Origin: Mesorhizobium carmichaelinearum
GTDB lineage: Bacteria; Pseudomonadota; Alphaproteobacteria; Rhizobiales; Rhizobiaceae
Assembly: GCF_900199455.1 (NCBI RefSeq)
Contig: NZ_FZQR01000004.1
Coordinates: 372,001 to 436,000 of the forward strand
Direction of reading: 5' to 3'
DNA length: 64,000 nucleotides
Under the pieces are notes generated by a model. The model worked only from the letters and a program-made list of their open reading frames with translations. It was not told the origin of the DNA and searched no databases. Of this stretch, positions 49,808 through 59,252 are shown piece after piece. A program made the position numbers and the translations under genes. Within the stretch, counting starts at the first letter, position 1; every line of letters starts with the position of its first letter.

Positions 49808-50893
49808 CTATTTGCCGGGGCCGGGCGTTTCGGTGTCCTTCTTTGCGGCAAACGATGTCAGTGCCGAGAGGAAATCGCCCAGTCCCGGGCGCTTCGCGGC
49901 GCTGAAGGGCAGGGGGCGCGCCGTTTCCATCGCCGCGATGCCGATGCGCGCCGTCATCATGCCGTTGACGACGCCCTCGCCAAGTTTTGCCGAAAGCCGT
50001 GCCGCCAGGCCGTGGCCGACGATCTGCTGGACGAAACTGTCGCCGACGGCGATCGAACCGGTGACCGCCAGATGCGCCAGCACGCTGCGCGCCAGGCGGA
50101 AGAAACCCAGCGTTCCCGGGCGTCCGCCATAGAGTTCCGAGAGACGGCGGATGAGGCGTCCGGCCTCGAACACGACATAGGCGACATCGACGAGCGCGCG
50201 CGGGCTGACCGCCGTCACCAGCGAGACGCGTTTGGCGGCCTCAAGAATCATCACCTTGGCTCTCGCGTCCAGAGGGCCGAGAATCTCCGTTTCAGCCAGG
50301 CGCACCAGATTGCCGCCGTCGATGATTTCGCCGCGCAGTTCGGCCAGCGCCCGCCGGCCTGCTGCGGTTTCCGGCTTGGCCGCGACGAAAGCCGAAAGCT
50401 CGTCGACCACCGATCGTGCCGCCTTGGGATCGTCGCGGGCGATGGCGTCGAGCGCGCGTTTTTGCAGTTTTTCGACTTCGGCAAGGCGGGCGATCGCCAG
50501 GAATTCGCGAATCAGGATCACCAGAAGCGCCAGCAATGCGATAGCGGCCATGCCGGCGGCCAGCCAGCCCAGCCATTCGGCACGGGCGAAGAGGTCGCGG
50601 ATCAGTTGGTCGGTCCACAAGCCGACGGCCAGCGAAACCAGCACGCCGATGGCGCCGAAGAAGATGCTGCCGAATAGCGAGCGCTTTCTGGGGGCGATCG
50701 CCGGCGGCGGTTCGGCGGCAATAATGTCGGGCTCGTCGAAAACGTCGACTTCCGCCGGTATGACCAGCGCGACATCGGTCTTCATTGCGCGGGGTTTGCG
50801 CGAGAGCTCAGCCTGGCGCGGCTTTGGCGCCTCTTGAGTTGGCTTGACCTCCGGCTCGATGCGAAAGGCCGCCGGCTTGCGGGGCAGGGTCAT
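49808..50893 (-). CDS. YcjF-like membrane protein (TIGR01620/DUF697)
   Basis: A 361-residue protein with a disordered, proline- and charge-rich N-terminus (1-75), two membrane helices at about residues 75-140, and a C-terminal DUF697 region (RLIRRLSELYGGRPGTLGFFRLARSVLAHLAVTG). Its ATG overlaps the stop of the upstream ycjX-like gene by four bases, so the two are coupled. The pair is widely conserved in proteobacteria and linked to envelope stress in E. coli, but its function is not established. Confidence 0.88.
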   Translation of the reverse strand: MTLPRKPAAFRIEPEVKPTQEAPKPRQAELSRKPRAMKTDVALVIPAEVDVFDEPDIIAAEPPPAIAPRKRSLFGSIFFGAIGVLVSLAVGLWTDQLIRDLFARAEWLGWLAAGMAAIALLALLVILIREFLAIARLAEVEKLQKRALDAIARDDPKAARSVVDELSAFVAAKPETAAGRRALAELRGEIIDGGNLVRLAETEILGPLDARAKVMILEAAKRVSLVTAVSPRALVDVAYVVFEAGRLIRRLSELYGGRPGTLGFFRLARSVLAHLAVTGSIAVGDSFVQQIVGHGLAARLSAKLGEGVVNGMMTARIGIAAMETARPLPFSAAKRPGLGDFLSALTSFAAKKDTETPGPGK

Positions 50894-52365
50894 GCCAGAT
50901 GGTCTCCGATCAGGAACTGCAAGGCGCGGTCGAGCCTGATATGCGGCAAAGAAAGCGTGACGCCCTCGGCGGTGCGTTCGAGTTTTGGCGGACGGAACCG
51001 GACGAAGCGGATTGCCGGGTCCTCGGAATCCTGCCTGTGGTCGGGGCCGGAGATGTCGAACACTGCATCAATCTTCTCCGGTAAGTCGCCGGGAAATATA
51101 GCGGTTTCGGTCTTTCCATCGAATGTCTCGCCGTTGATCCTCTCGCCGGCGATCGGCGTGCCTATGATGACAGGCAAGGTCTCGCGGCCCTGCTTGACCG
51201 TGCCTTCGCGGGTTGCCCGCACCGCCGCCATGGCGACCACGTCGACATCGGCGCCGGTGAAATTCGCCCGCGCCACGGCGCGGTCGGCCAGCCGCCGCAC
51301 GATGGCCTGCAACCGGTCATGGCTTTCGTGGTGCAGGTGATCGGCCTTGGTCGCGGCGACCAGTATGCGATCGATGCGCCGCGAAAACAGGTCGGTCAGG
51401 AAGCTGCCCCGGCCGGGGCGGAAACAGCTGAGGATTTCGGTCACGGCGCGCTCGAGGTCGGCCATGGCGCCAGGGCCGGCGTTCAGCGCCTGCATGGCAT
51501 CGATCAGCACGATCTGGCGGTCCAGGCGGGTGATGTGTTCGCGGAAGAAAGGCTTCACGACATGCGTCTTGTAGGCCTCGTAGCGCCTTTCCATCATGGC
51601 GTGCAGCGACCCCGGGCGCGGACGCCTGTCGAGGCCGGCCAGCGGCGCGAAGGTCAGGGCGGGGGAGCCTTCGAGATCACCAGGCATCAGGAAACGGCCG
51701 GGCGGTAAGGTCGAAAGCGCGCGTTCGTCGAGCTTGCAGGCCTTGAGGTAGGCGGCGAAGCTTTCGGCGAGGCGGCGTGCCGTCATCTCGTCGGCGTCGG
51801 CATTCGGGTCGATTTCCGCCGAGATCGCCCGCCAGGCCCGCGAAAGATCCTCGCGCACCGGCAGAGCGGCCATGTCGATGGCCTCGCGTGAAAAATCGGC
51901 AAAGGATTTGCCGAGCAGCGGCAGGTCGAGCAGCCATTCGCCGGGATAATCGACGATGTCGACCGACAGTTTGCCTGAAGAGAACATGCGGCTCCAGCCG
52001 GAGGCCGATTCATATTCGATGGTCAGCCGCAGTTCCGAGATGGCTCGCGTCGAATCGGGCCAGGCGCGGTCGTTGACCAAGGCGGCGACGTGGTCCTCGT
52101 ACTGGAAACGCGGTACGGCGTCGTCAGGCTGCTCTTCGAGGAAGGCGCGCGCGATGCGCCCGGATTTCTGCGCCTCGAACAGCGGCAGGCGCCCGCCATG
52201 GATCAGATTGTGGACCAGCGCGGAGATGAACACCGTCTTGCCCGCGCGCGAAAGGCCTGTAACGCCCAACCGCAGTGACGGAGAAAAAAGCCCGGTGGCG
52301 CGTCCCGACAGCGTATCGAGGGCAATTCTTGCCTCGTCGGTGAAGGTGGTCAGCGATGATGCCAA
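50890..52365 (-). CDS. YcjX-like P-loop protein (DUF463)
   Basis: A 491-residue predicted GTPase/ATPase of the YcjX family. The P-loop is GLSRAGKTVFISALVHNL near residue 34, followed by the conserved VDIVDYPGEWLLDLPLL block (switch-like) and VAATKADHLHHESHDRLQ (TKxD nucleotide specificity motif). The start appears to be a TTG at 52365 with GAGAGA upstream; no nearby ATG is in frame. It forms a translationally coupled pair with the YcjF-like gene. Confidence 0.88.
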   Translation of the reverse strand: MASSLTTFTDEARIALDTLSGRATGLFSPSLRLGVTGLSRAGKTVFISALVHNLIHGGRLPLFEAQKSGRIARAFLEEQPDDAVPRFQYEDHVAALVNDRAWPDSTRAISELRLTIEYESASGWSRMFSSGKLSVDIVDYPGEWLLDLPLLGKSFADFSREAIDMAALPVREDLSRAWRAISAEIDPNADADEMTARRLAESFAAYLKACKLDERALSTLPPGRFLMPGDLEGSPALTFAPLAGLDRRPRPGSLHAMMERRYEAYKTHVVKPFFREHITRLDRQIVLIDAMQALNAGPGAMADLERAVTEILSCFRPGRGSFLTDLFSRRIDRILVAATKADHLHHESHDRLQAIVRRLADRAVARANFTGADVDVVAMAAVRATREGTVKQGRETLPVIIGTPIAGERINGETFDGKTETAIFPGDLPEKIDAVFDISGPDHRQDSEDPAIRFVRFRPPKLERTAEGVTLSLPHIRLDRALQFLIGDHLA

Positions 52366-52440
52366 AATGTGATCTCTCGGGCTTCGGTCCGTCCGATATA
52401 GGCGTTGAAACCCGGCTTTGAAATGGCGCCGGAACCGGTA

Positions 52441-52944
52441 TCAGAGATCGGCCGGTGTCAGAAACGCTTCGAGATAACCCGCTTCCTGGGCGGCTTTCGC
52501 CAGATCGTCCAGGAAACGCACGACCGCCAGGCCCGAGGTCGGGAAGCCATGATTGAGCGTGGCACGTGCCGTCTCGTCGCCGTCGCCCGAAACCGCCATG
52601 GCAAGATCCTCCGTCATCGGGTTGTGGCCGATGACCAGCAGTGAACCCGGCCCGCCATGCTCGCGGATAAGACGGAGATAACCGGCCGCGTCTTCGCTGT
52701 AGAGCGTGTCGAAAAACAGCACCTTGCCGGTGTCGGTCTGGCCGGCCAGGCCTTCGAGCGTTTCCTTGGCGCGCTTGGCGTTGGAGCACAAAGTCAGGTC
52801 GGGGACATAGCCACGTGAGCGCATGGCGGCGCCTATCATCTCGGCATCGGCGCGGCCGGATGCGTCGAGCGGGCGATCGAAATCGCGCATACCGGGCAGC
52901 GCCCAACCGGCCTTGGCGTGCCGCAACAGATAGAGCCTGCTCAC
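52441..52944 (-). CDS. SixA-type histidine phosphatase
   Basis: A 167-residue phosphohistidine/phosphoester phosphatase of the RHG superfamily. The phospho-acceptor motif is LYLLRHAKAGW at the N-terminus and the second histidine is in VIGHNPMTEDLA. In E. coli SixA removes phosphate from HPt proteins such as NPr; the target here is unknown, and the window also contains a free HPt protein. The start is GTG 52944: GGAGG lies five bases upstream, and family members begin within a few residues of the RHG motif. The longer frame to 52977 is rejected. Confidence 0.88.
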   Translation of the reverse strand: MSRLYLLRHAKAGWALPGMRDFDRPLDASGRADAEMIGAAMRSRGYVPDLTLCSNAKRAKETLEGLAGQTDTGKVLFFDTLYSEDAAGYLRLIREHGGPGSLLVIGHNPMTEDLAMAVSGDGDETARATLNHGFPTSGLAVVRFLDDLAKAAQEAGYLEAFLTPADL

Positions 52945-53220
52945 CCAACCTCCAATGATGCCGAAAGCCGAAGCCATACGCGATTAGCCGTAAGAAGCAC
53001 ATGGCGCACAACGGTGCGTGTTCCCCGGGCAATGGATCACGCACGAGGCAGGTTGGCAAAGGGTCGAGGGCACTTTCTCCATCGAATCAGAGGCATCCCG
53101 CTCCAACGAGCGCCGGCCGGGCACTTTAACAATTGCGTGAGTCGATGGCCGATTGCGCTTGTGCAGGCGTCTGGCGGCGAATATATAGGCGCCAAATTTG
53201 GGGCAGTTTGGGTGAGTCGA

Positions 53221-53637
53221 ATGAACGACATCGTTACCGCCGATTACGTACCCTCCGAAGACGAGCCGTTCATGAACGAACGGCAGAAATCCTACTTCCG
53301 CCTAAAGCTCGTCACCTGGAAAAATGACATACTGCGCGAAGCGCGCGAAACTCTCGAAATCCTGCAGCAGGAAAACGCCAACCACCCCGATCTCGCGGAT
53401 CGCGCCTCTTCGGAAACGGACCGCGCCATCGAGCTCAGGGCTCGCGATCGTCAGCGAAAGCTCATCTCAAAGATCGATTCGGCGCTGCAGCGCATCGATG
53501 AAGGCACTTACGGTTATTGCGAGGAAACTGGCGAGCCGATCGCGCTGAAGCGGCTCGACGCCCGCCCGATCGCCACCTTGTCGATCGAAGCGCAGGAACG
53601 GCATGAGCGCCGCGAAAAAGTCTATCGCGACGACTGA
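53221..53637 (+). CDS. dksA: RNA polymerase-binding transcription factor DksA
   Basis: A 138-residue DksA protein that binds the RNA polymerase secondary channel and works with ppGpp in the stringent response. The coiled-coil hairpin spans about residues 20-85, and the zinc-finger region follows. Instead of four cysteines it has C-X2-T-X17-S-X2-A (YGYCEETGEPI, ARPIATLSIEA), the single-cysteine form also known in Rhodobacter. The frame is open from 52918, but ATG 53221 gives the family N-terminus. The upstream 240 bases are the promoter region shared with sixA. Confidence 0.93.
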   Translation: MNDIVTADYVPSEDEPFMNERQKSYFRLKLVTWKNDILREARETLEILQQENANHPDLADRASSETDRAIELRARDRQRKLISKIDSALQRIDEGTYGYCEETGEPIALKRLDARPIATLSIEAQERHERREKVYRDD

Positions 53638-53687
53638 CGCATTGCTTCTGGGCTGTGGTTCAGGGCACTTGCAGTGAAATTGTTCTC

Positions 53688-53716
53688 AAAATGGCCGGAT
53701 TTTTCCGGCCATTTTT
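53688..53716 (+). terminator. Intrinsic terminator after dksA
   Basis: AAAATGGCCGGA pairs with TCCGGCCATTTT, followed by a T-rich tail. A-tracts on the left also allow termination of the minus-strand fliO-like gene that ends at 53795. Confidence 0.9.
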
Positions 53717-53794
53717 GTTGGCAAATCCATTGCATCACGCGCAAGCGTATTCAAACCTCGGCTCGATCGCCGGGGCGGACGGCTCAGACGCCAA

Positions 53795-54538
53795 TCATCT
53801 CTTCTGGCTGGAAAGTTCGCCCAGAAGCTTGGTCATTTCATCGTCGAGCGACTGCGGCGCCTTGGCTACCGGTTTGCCCACAGGGCCGCCGGCGCGCGGC
53901 TGGTCGAGCGAAACCTCCAGGTCCTTCATCAGCGCGTCGTCGATGCTCTCCTGCCTTGGCGGCGGTGGCGCGTGCCTGACGGCATTGGCGTTGGCGGAGC
54001 CGTAGGCAGGCAGTGGCGTGACATTGGTCGACTGATAGGTTTGCGCCACCGGTTTCGGTGCGGGCGCTGGTGGTGGCGCTGCCGGGCGCGGGCGGGCAGG
54101 CGCCGCCGCCGCGGTCACCGGTTGCGGTGCCGGTCGTGCCGGTGCGGGAGCCGGCTGAGGCGGCCGCGGTTTTGCCGCCGGGGCCGCGGTGGCCGGGACA
54201 GGCTGCAGCCCGCCATCTCCAGTCAGCGCCGGACGGCGTGGCGCGGCAAGGCGTATGTCGCGTTCGACGACGACGTCGGTCGGGCCGCCGATGAGAAGCA
54301 GATGCTCGATGTCGTCGCGGCGCACCAGCACCAGCCGGCGATGGCTGTCGACGGCGGTGGCGTCCATGACCGCGAGCCGGGTCTTGCGGTTCCGGCCACC
54401 CGCGACAAACGTGCCGAATGTCAGGTTGCGCACGAGCCTGATGATCACGAGCACGATGACCAGCAGGATCAGCGCCGCGAAGGTCCACAGGAGTGCCGCC
54501 GCATAACCAGGGCCCGCCACGCTATCCAGCCACTGCAT
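53795..54538 (-). CDS. FliO-like membrane protein
   Basis: A 247-residue protein with one N-terminal membrane helix (AAALLWTFAALILLVIVLVIIRLVRNL) and the FliO core RNRKTRLAVMDATAVDSHRRLVLVRRDDIEHLLLIGGPTDVVVE. In flagellar clusters FliO helps assemble the FliP export pore. Here the tail is a long Ala/Pro-rich linker followed by a short conserved acidic end. No other flagellar gene is near. It may be a dedicated non-flagellar variant at the cell envelope. AGGGG lies upstream of the ATG. Confidence 0.7.
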   Translation of the reverse strand: MQWLDSVAGPGYAAALLWTFAALILLVIVLVIIRLVRNLTFGTFVAGGRNRKTRLAVMDATAVDSHRRLVLVRRDDIEHLLLIGGPTDVVVERDIRLAAPRRPALTGDGGLQPVPATAAPAAKPRPPQPAPAPARPAPQPVTAAAAPARPRPAAPPPAPAPKPVAQTYQSTNVTPLPAYGSANANAVRHAPPPPRQESIDDALMKDLEVSLDQPRAGGPVGKPVAKAPQSLDDEMTKLLGELSSQKR

Positions 54539-54718
54539 TGGTTTCCCCTGATCGGTTTGGAAAGTGACGCGACACTAGACCGTTGCGGCTGGCCACCGCA
54601 AGTTGCCTTTCACGCATCGTGAACAGCTTGAAACACTGGGAAGGCCGGCCAGCATCATTTTTATCTGACATTTGCCGCCCGGGCCTTTTCCGGACTAGGA
54701 GAATATGATTCAACCGGC

Positions 54719-54820
54719 TAAAGCGCGTCGCGCTGAGGCCGATTCATGCGACGCGCTTTAGGTCCTTGTTTTCATGCATGTCGTTTTCCCAAAACCGAAG
54801 TCACATTTGGGCGACATGCA
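54719..54820. repeat. Rhizobial double-hairpin palindromic element upstream of cckA
   Basis: Two consecutive inverted repeats: TAAAGCGCGTCGC (54719-54731) with GCGACGCGCTTTA (54748-54760), then TGCATGTCG (54775-54783) with CGACATGCA (54812-54820), the latter extended inward by CCCAAA/TTTGGG. From memory this pattern matches an abundant intergenic repeat of Mesorhizobium and related rhizobia. It lies between the divergent fliO-like gene and cckA, ending 45 bases before the cckA start. An 18-codon frame with AGGAG upstream (ATG 54706) crosses it but is probably incidental. Confidence 0.75.
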
Positions 54821-54865
54821 CTAGGGGCGGGTGTCGGAACATCGGACTTCACGAGCAGGGGGCAT

Positions 54866-57442
54866 ATGGCCAAGGAAGCGCGCGGCGATTTCTATCCGGT
54901 ACCGATCGTCGACCAGAACACGCGACCGGGCGCGGTCACCCGGCTCATCATCTTCATTGTCGTTCTGACGGGCGCGGCCATCGTCTTCGGCCTGTTCCGC
55001 GAGCGCCTCGGCGATCCCTTCCTGCTTGGCATGCTGGGCGTGCTGGCGATGATCGGCGTCGGCTTCCTGTTCGCCACCGCGATCGGCTTCGTCCAGGTCA
55101 CGCCGCGCTCGACCGGCGATGAACTGTCGAAGGCTTTCGTCGATTCGATGGCGCAAGGCCTGCTGGTCACCGACACCAAGGGCCGCGTCGTCTACGCCAA
55201 CCGGGCCTACGCCGACATGACCGGGGCGTCCTCGGCCGCCGACCTCAAGACGGTCGAAGGGCTGCTTTCGGATGTTCCCGAGGCCTCGGTGACCATTTAC
55301 CGGTTGGCCTCCGGCCTGCGTGACGGCCAGCCGGGCGACGGCGAGTTTCGGCTGGCGCAATCGATCCGGCCCGGCGCCGAACCGGGCGCCCGCTGGTACA
55401 GGGCGCGCGCCCGCACCTTCAGCGTTCCGGGCCAGCGGCTGCCGATGCTGGCCTGGCAACTCGCCGACATTTCGCAGGAACGGGCCGAGCAGGAGCGTTT
55501 CTTCCTCGATCTGCAGAAGGCCATCGATCACCTCGACCACGCCCCGGCCGGCTTCTTTTCCGCCGACCAGGACGGCCGCGTTACCTACATCAACGCCACG
55601 CTCGCGGAATGGCTGGGCATCGATCTCGCCAGTTTCACGCCCGGCGCCGTCACCTTGCCGGATATCGTCGCCGGCGACGGCATGGCGCTGGTGCGCTCGG
55701 TCAAGGCCGACCCCGGCACGACGCGCAACGCGGTCATCGATCTCGACCTGACGACAATGTCGGGGCAAGCACTGCCAGTGCGCTTCATGCATCGCGTTTC
55801 GGCCAGCCGAGAAGGTATCGGCGGCCCGACGCGCACGATCGTGCTCAACCGCACGCAGGGCGAGGATGCGTCGGCCGATCTGCGCGCCTCGGAAGTGCGC
55901 TTCACCCGCTTCTTCAATTCGACGCCGATGGCAATCGCGGGCGTCGATGCCAGCGGGCGCATCCTGCGCACCAACGCGCCCTTCCTGTCGCTATTTGCCT
56001 CGGTCGTCGACCGGGACGCCGTGGATCGCCGCGTGCGGCTCGACACGGTGATCCATGAGCGTGAGCGGCCGGCCTTTGCCGCCGCATTCGAGAAAGCCCG
56101 GCAGCGGCAGGCCGACATCGAGCCGATCGACACCGTGCTGCCCGGCAACGAAGACCGGCACATCCGTTTCTACGTCAACGCCGTCGCCGACGGCACCGGC
56201 GGCGAGGGCGCCGAGGAATCGGCCATCGTCTACGCCGTCGAGACCACCGAGCAGAAGGCGCTCGAAGGGCAGATGGCGCAAAGCCAGAAGATGCAGGCGG
56301 TCGGCCAGCTCGCCGGCGGCATCGCCCACGATTTCAACAATGTGCTGACCGCCATCATCATGGCGTCGGACCTGCTTTTGACCAATCATCGGCCGTCGGA
56401 TCCGTCCTTCCCCGACATCATGAATATCAAGCAGAATGCCAACCGCGCGGCTTCGCTGGTCAGGCAGTTGCTGGCCTTCTCGCGCAAGCAGACGCTGCGG
56501 CCGGAAGTGCTGAACCTGACCGACGTGCTCGCCGATCTCAGGATGCTGCTTGCCCGCCTGGTCGGCAACGACATCAAGCTGAAGATCGATCACGGCCGCG
56601 ACCTGTGGCCGGTCAAGGTCGATATCGGCCAGTTCGAGCAGGTGGTGGTCAATCTGGCGGTCAACGCGCGCGACGCGATGCCTGCCGGCGGCGATCTTAC
56701 CGTGCGCACCCGTAACGTCACGACCGAGGAGTGCAAGACCTTCCCCTACCGCGAACTCGCCGTGGCCGACTATGTCGTGGTCGAGGTCGAGGACACCGGC
56801 AGCGGCATCGCGCCCGACGTGCTGAAGAAGATCTTCGAGCCGTTCTTCACCACCAAGGAGGTCGGCAAGGGCACGGGCCTTGGCCTGTCCATGGTCTACG
56901 GCATCATCAAGCAGACCGGCGGCTTCATTTTCTGCGATTCCGAAGTCGGCAAGGGATCGACCTTCCGCATCTTCCTGCCGCGTCACATCGCGGACGCGAA
57001 GAAGGCGGCCGAACCCGGGGACGCGCCGAGCGCCGCGCCGGTCAAGCCGGTCGACAGCACCAAGGATCTGTCGGGGTCGGCCACGGTGCTGCTGGTCGAG
57101 GACGAGGATGCCGTGCGCATGGGAGGCATGCGGGCGCTGACCTCGCGTGGCTATACCGTGCATGAGGCGTCCTCCGGCGTCGAGGCGCTGGAAGTCTTCG
57201 AAGCCCTGGGCGGCAAGGTCGACATCGTCGTTTCCGACGTGGTGATGCCGGAGATGGACGGGCCGACCTTGCTTGGCGAGTTGCGCAAGCGCCAGCCGGA
57301 TATCAAGTTCGTCTTTGTGTCCGGCTATGCCGAGGACGCCTTCGCCAGGAACCTGCCGGCCGACGCGCATTTCGGCTTCCTGCCGAAGCCGTTTTCGCTC
57401 AAGCAATTGGCGACGATCGTCAAGGATATGCTGGAGTCCTAA
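54866..57442 (+). CDS. cckA: CckA-type hybrid sensor histidine kinase
   Basis: The essential cell-cycle kinase of alphaproteobacteria, which passes phosphate through ChpT to CtrA and CpdR. The 858 residues begin with two membrane helices (about 20-75), followed by two or three PAS domains (about 90-500). The HisKA histidine is in [16 protein letters not shown] near residue 490, the ATPase domain has [21 protein letters not shown] and [12 protein letters not shown], and the C-terminal receiver has its aspartate in [13 protein letters not shown] near residue 790. ATG 54866 has AGGGGG upstream; the frame is open from 54746 through a palindromic repeat, which is not coding. Confidence 0.95.
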   Translation: MAKEARGDFYPVPIVDQNTRPGAVTRLIIFIVVLTGAAIVFGLFRERLGDPFLLGMLGVLAMIGVGFLFATAIGFVQVTPRSTGDELSKAFVDSMAQGLLVTDTKGRVVYANRAYADMTGASSAADLKTVEGLLSDVPEASVTIYRLASGLRDGQPGDGEFRLAQSIRPGAEPGARWYRARARTFSVPGQRLPMLAWQLADISQERAEQERFFLDLQKAIDHLDHAPAGFFSADQDGRVTYINATLAEWLGIDLASFTPGAVTLPDIVAGDGMALVRSVKADPGTTRNAVIDLDLTTMSGQALPVRFMHRVSASREGIGGPTRTIVLNRTQGEDASADLRASEVRFTRFFNSTPMAIAGVDASGRILRTNAPFLSLFASVVDRDAVDRRVRLDTVIHERERPAFAAAFEKARQRQADIEPIDTVLPGNEDRHIRFYVNAVADGTGGEGAEESAIVYAVETTEQKALEGQMAQSQKMQAVGQLAGGIAHDFNNVLTAIIMASDLLLTNHRPSDPSFPDIMNIKQNANRAASLVRQLLAFSRKQTLRPEVLNLTDVLADLRMLLARLVGNDIKLKIDHGRDLWPVKVDIGQFEQVVVNLAVNARDAMPAGGDLTVRTRNVTTEECKTFPYRELAVADYVVVEVEDTGSGIAPDVLKKIFEPFFTTKEVGKGTGLGLSMVYGIIKQTGGFIFCDSEVGKGSTFRIFLPRHIADAKKAAEPGDAPSAAPVKPVDSTKDLSGSATVLLVEDEDAVRMGGMRALTSRGYTVHEASSGVEALEVFEALGGKVDIVVSDVVMPEMDGPTLLGELRKRQPDIKFVFVSGYAEDAFARNLPADAHFGFLPKPFSLKQLATIVKDMLES

Positions 57443-57532
57443 TTTAGCTTTCTTCAATGGCCAGCCTTGTGCAACGCCCTGACAACGCCATGATTGCGGG
57501 CGAGAGGGCAGGCGGGCTTGGGGGAGCAGCGG

Positions 57533-58246
57533 TTGACGCCACATATCGAGGCAGGCAAGGGCGATTACGCCGATACGGTGCTGCTGCCGGGTGACCCGCA
57601 GCGCGCCGAATGGATGGCGCGGACATTTCTGGAAGCGCCACGCTGCGTCAATCGCCGGCGGGGTGCTCTCGGTTATACCGGCCTTTATCGCGGCCAGCCC
57701 ATCAGCATTCAGTCGACGGGCATCGGTGTTTCATCGTTTCTGATCTATGTTCATGAATTGCTTGACTATTATGGCGCCCGAACATTGATCCGCACCGGGA
57801 CCTGCGGCGGCCTCCGCGCCGAGGCCAAGCTGCGCAGCCTGGTGATCTCCCAAGCGGCACGGCCGGAAAACACCGAGAGCGGTCAGGTCTTTGGCCTTTA
57901 CCAAGCCGATGCCGGCCCGGATCCGGGCCTGCTCGCTTGTGCATTGGCCAAGGCAGCCGAACTCGGCATCGACCATCACGCCGGGCTGACAGCCTGCACC
58001 GACATATTCTACCATCCTGAAGCGCGCACCCGCTACGCCGAAGCAAGAGCGCTCGGAGCGCTGGCCGTGGACATGGAAACCAGCGCGCTCTACCGCATCG
58101 CGGCGCATTTCGGCGCGAGGGCCTTATCGCTGCTGACCGTCGTCGACAATCTGGTTACCGGCGAACAGGCCGATTATGCGGAACGCCAGGCGCTTTTCAC
58201 CGATATGAGCCGGCTGGCGCTCGAGGTTGCCATAGAGGGGCGCTAG
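57533..58246 (+). CDS. deoD: Purine nucleoside phosphorylase DeoD
   Basis: Splits purine (deoxy)nucleosides with phosphate for salvage. At 237 residues it fits the hexameric DeoD type. Motifs are LLPGDPQRAEWMA for phosphate binding, RTGTCGG, VDMETSALY for the ribose site and TVVDNLVTGE with the catalytic aspartate. The start is TTG 57533 with GGGGGAG upstream, giving the standard TPHIEAGKGDYAD opening. An alternative TTG at 57494 is less likely. The stop overlaps the convergent RHH gene by four bases. Confidence 0.94.
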   Translation: MTPHIEAGKGDYADTVLLPGDPQRAEWMARTFLEAPRCVNRRRGALGYTGLYRGQPISIQSTGIGVSSFLIYVHELLDYYGARTLIRTGTCGGLRAEAKLRSLVISQAARPENTESGQVFGLYQADAGPDPGLLACALAKAAELGIDHHAGLTACTDIFYHPEARTRYAEARALGALAVDMETSALYRIAAHFGARALSLLTVVDNLVTGEQADYAERQALFTDMSRLALEVAIEGR

Positions 58247-58548
58247 GCGGCTTCTTGCTTCAGAGCCATCCGTTCGTCCATGCTGGGTCGGTGGCCGCGC
58301 AGATAGAGCGCACAGGTGGTGCGCAGCATGGAGGCGAAATTGGGAATCTGGCCATTGATCTCGATGGCTTCGTCGTAAAGTTTCGAGATGAATTTGGGCG
58401 TCGTCAGGTTCTGGCTTTCGGCGATTTCGTCAAGCAAGGCCCAGAACGTCGCCTCGAGCTGGATGCTGGTCGAATGTCCATCGATGCGAATCGACCGGTT
58501 GATCTGGCGATAGCCTTCCGGATCCTGTGCGGCAAACACTCTGCACAT
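58243..58548 (-). CDS. Ribbon-helix-helix domain protein
   Basis: A 101-residue protein with an RHH_4-type domain: INRSIRIDGHSTSIQLEATFWALLDEIAESQNLTTPKFISKLYDEA forms the beta strand and two helices used for DNA binding. It is common as a stand-alone small gene in Rhizobiales, sometimes mis-annotated as arylsulfate sulfotransferase. No toxin partner is adjacent, so it is unlikely to be an antitoxin. The 228-base gap to the VOC gene is a divergent promoter region with no other gene seen. Confidence 0.85.
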   Translation of the reverse strand: MCRVFAAQDPEGYRQINRSIRIDGHSTSIQLEATFWALLDEIAESQNLTTPKFISKLYDEAIEINGQIPNFASMLRTTCALYLRGHRPSMDERMALKQEAA

Positions 58549-58776
58549 CGTAACCTCCCGTTTTTGTTGGTCTTGGGCGTCGACGGGGCCATCGGCGCCT
58601 TTTGATCACTGCCTGCGATTTCATTTTCGACCGGACCGTCGACTACGGCAATCGGACTTTCGTCCTTAACGTATGTACCCGTTTCCCGATCTTATGCGTG
58701 GTAATCGGCTGCCACCACCTTATCTCCACCGGCGCGCATAATCACCTTCGAAAGCACGAACGCTGCGGAGTTTGAT

Positions 58777-59172
58777 TTGGCGAAGGCGATCCACACCATG
58801 ATCCGGGTTCTCGACGAGGCCCGGTCCATCGATTTCTACAGCAAGGCGTTCAGCCTGGAGATCGCCCAACGGCTGGATTTCGAGACTTTTACGCTGATTT
58901 ATCTCAGCAATGCCGATACGCCTTTTGAAGTCGAATTGACCGTCAACAAGGGCCGGCAGGAGCCTTATGCGCTTGGTGACGGCTATGGCCACCTCGCGGT
59001 CTCGGTCGCCGATCTCGACAGCGAACACGACCGGCTCGGCGCGCTCGGTCTCAATCCGAAAAAGATCGTCGAGTTCAACCGCGACGGTTCGCTCATCGCC
59101 CGCTTTTTCTTCATCGAGGATCCCGACGGCTACAAGATCGAGGTCCTGCAGCGTGGGGGACGTTTTCAATAG
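58777..59172 (+). CDS. Glyoxalase/VOC-family protein
   Basis: A 131-residue vicinal oxygen chelate protein close to lactoylglutathione lyase (GloA), which detoxifies methylglyoxal as its glutathione adduct. The opening HTMIRVLDEARSIDFYSKAFSLE contains the metal histidine, and later ligands are in FEVELTVN, GYGHLAVSV and YKIEVLQ, the set expected for glyoxalase I. The start appears to be TTG 58777 with GGAG seven bases upstream; ATG 58798 is possible but would remove the first metal ligand. Confidence 0.85.
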   Translation: MAKAIHTMIRVLDEARSIDFYSKAFSLEIAQRLDFETFTLIYLSNADTPFEVELTVNKGRQEPYALGDGYGHLAVSVADLDSEHDRLGALGLNPKKIVEFNRDGSLIARFFFIEDPDGYKIEVLQRGGRFQ

Positions 59173-59252
59173 GGGAAACCGGCCGCGCGTACCGGCGCGG
59201 CGCCAGCAACGGCACCCCTCAAGGGGTGCGAACAGCAAGCAGGGAGGAAACT

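Noticed and set aside
54706..54762. An 18-codon ORF with AGGAG upstream inside the palindromic element before cckA
   Set aside because: The codons are simply the hairpin sequence of a repetitive element. A real gene would have to be tested by conservation outside the element.
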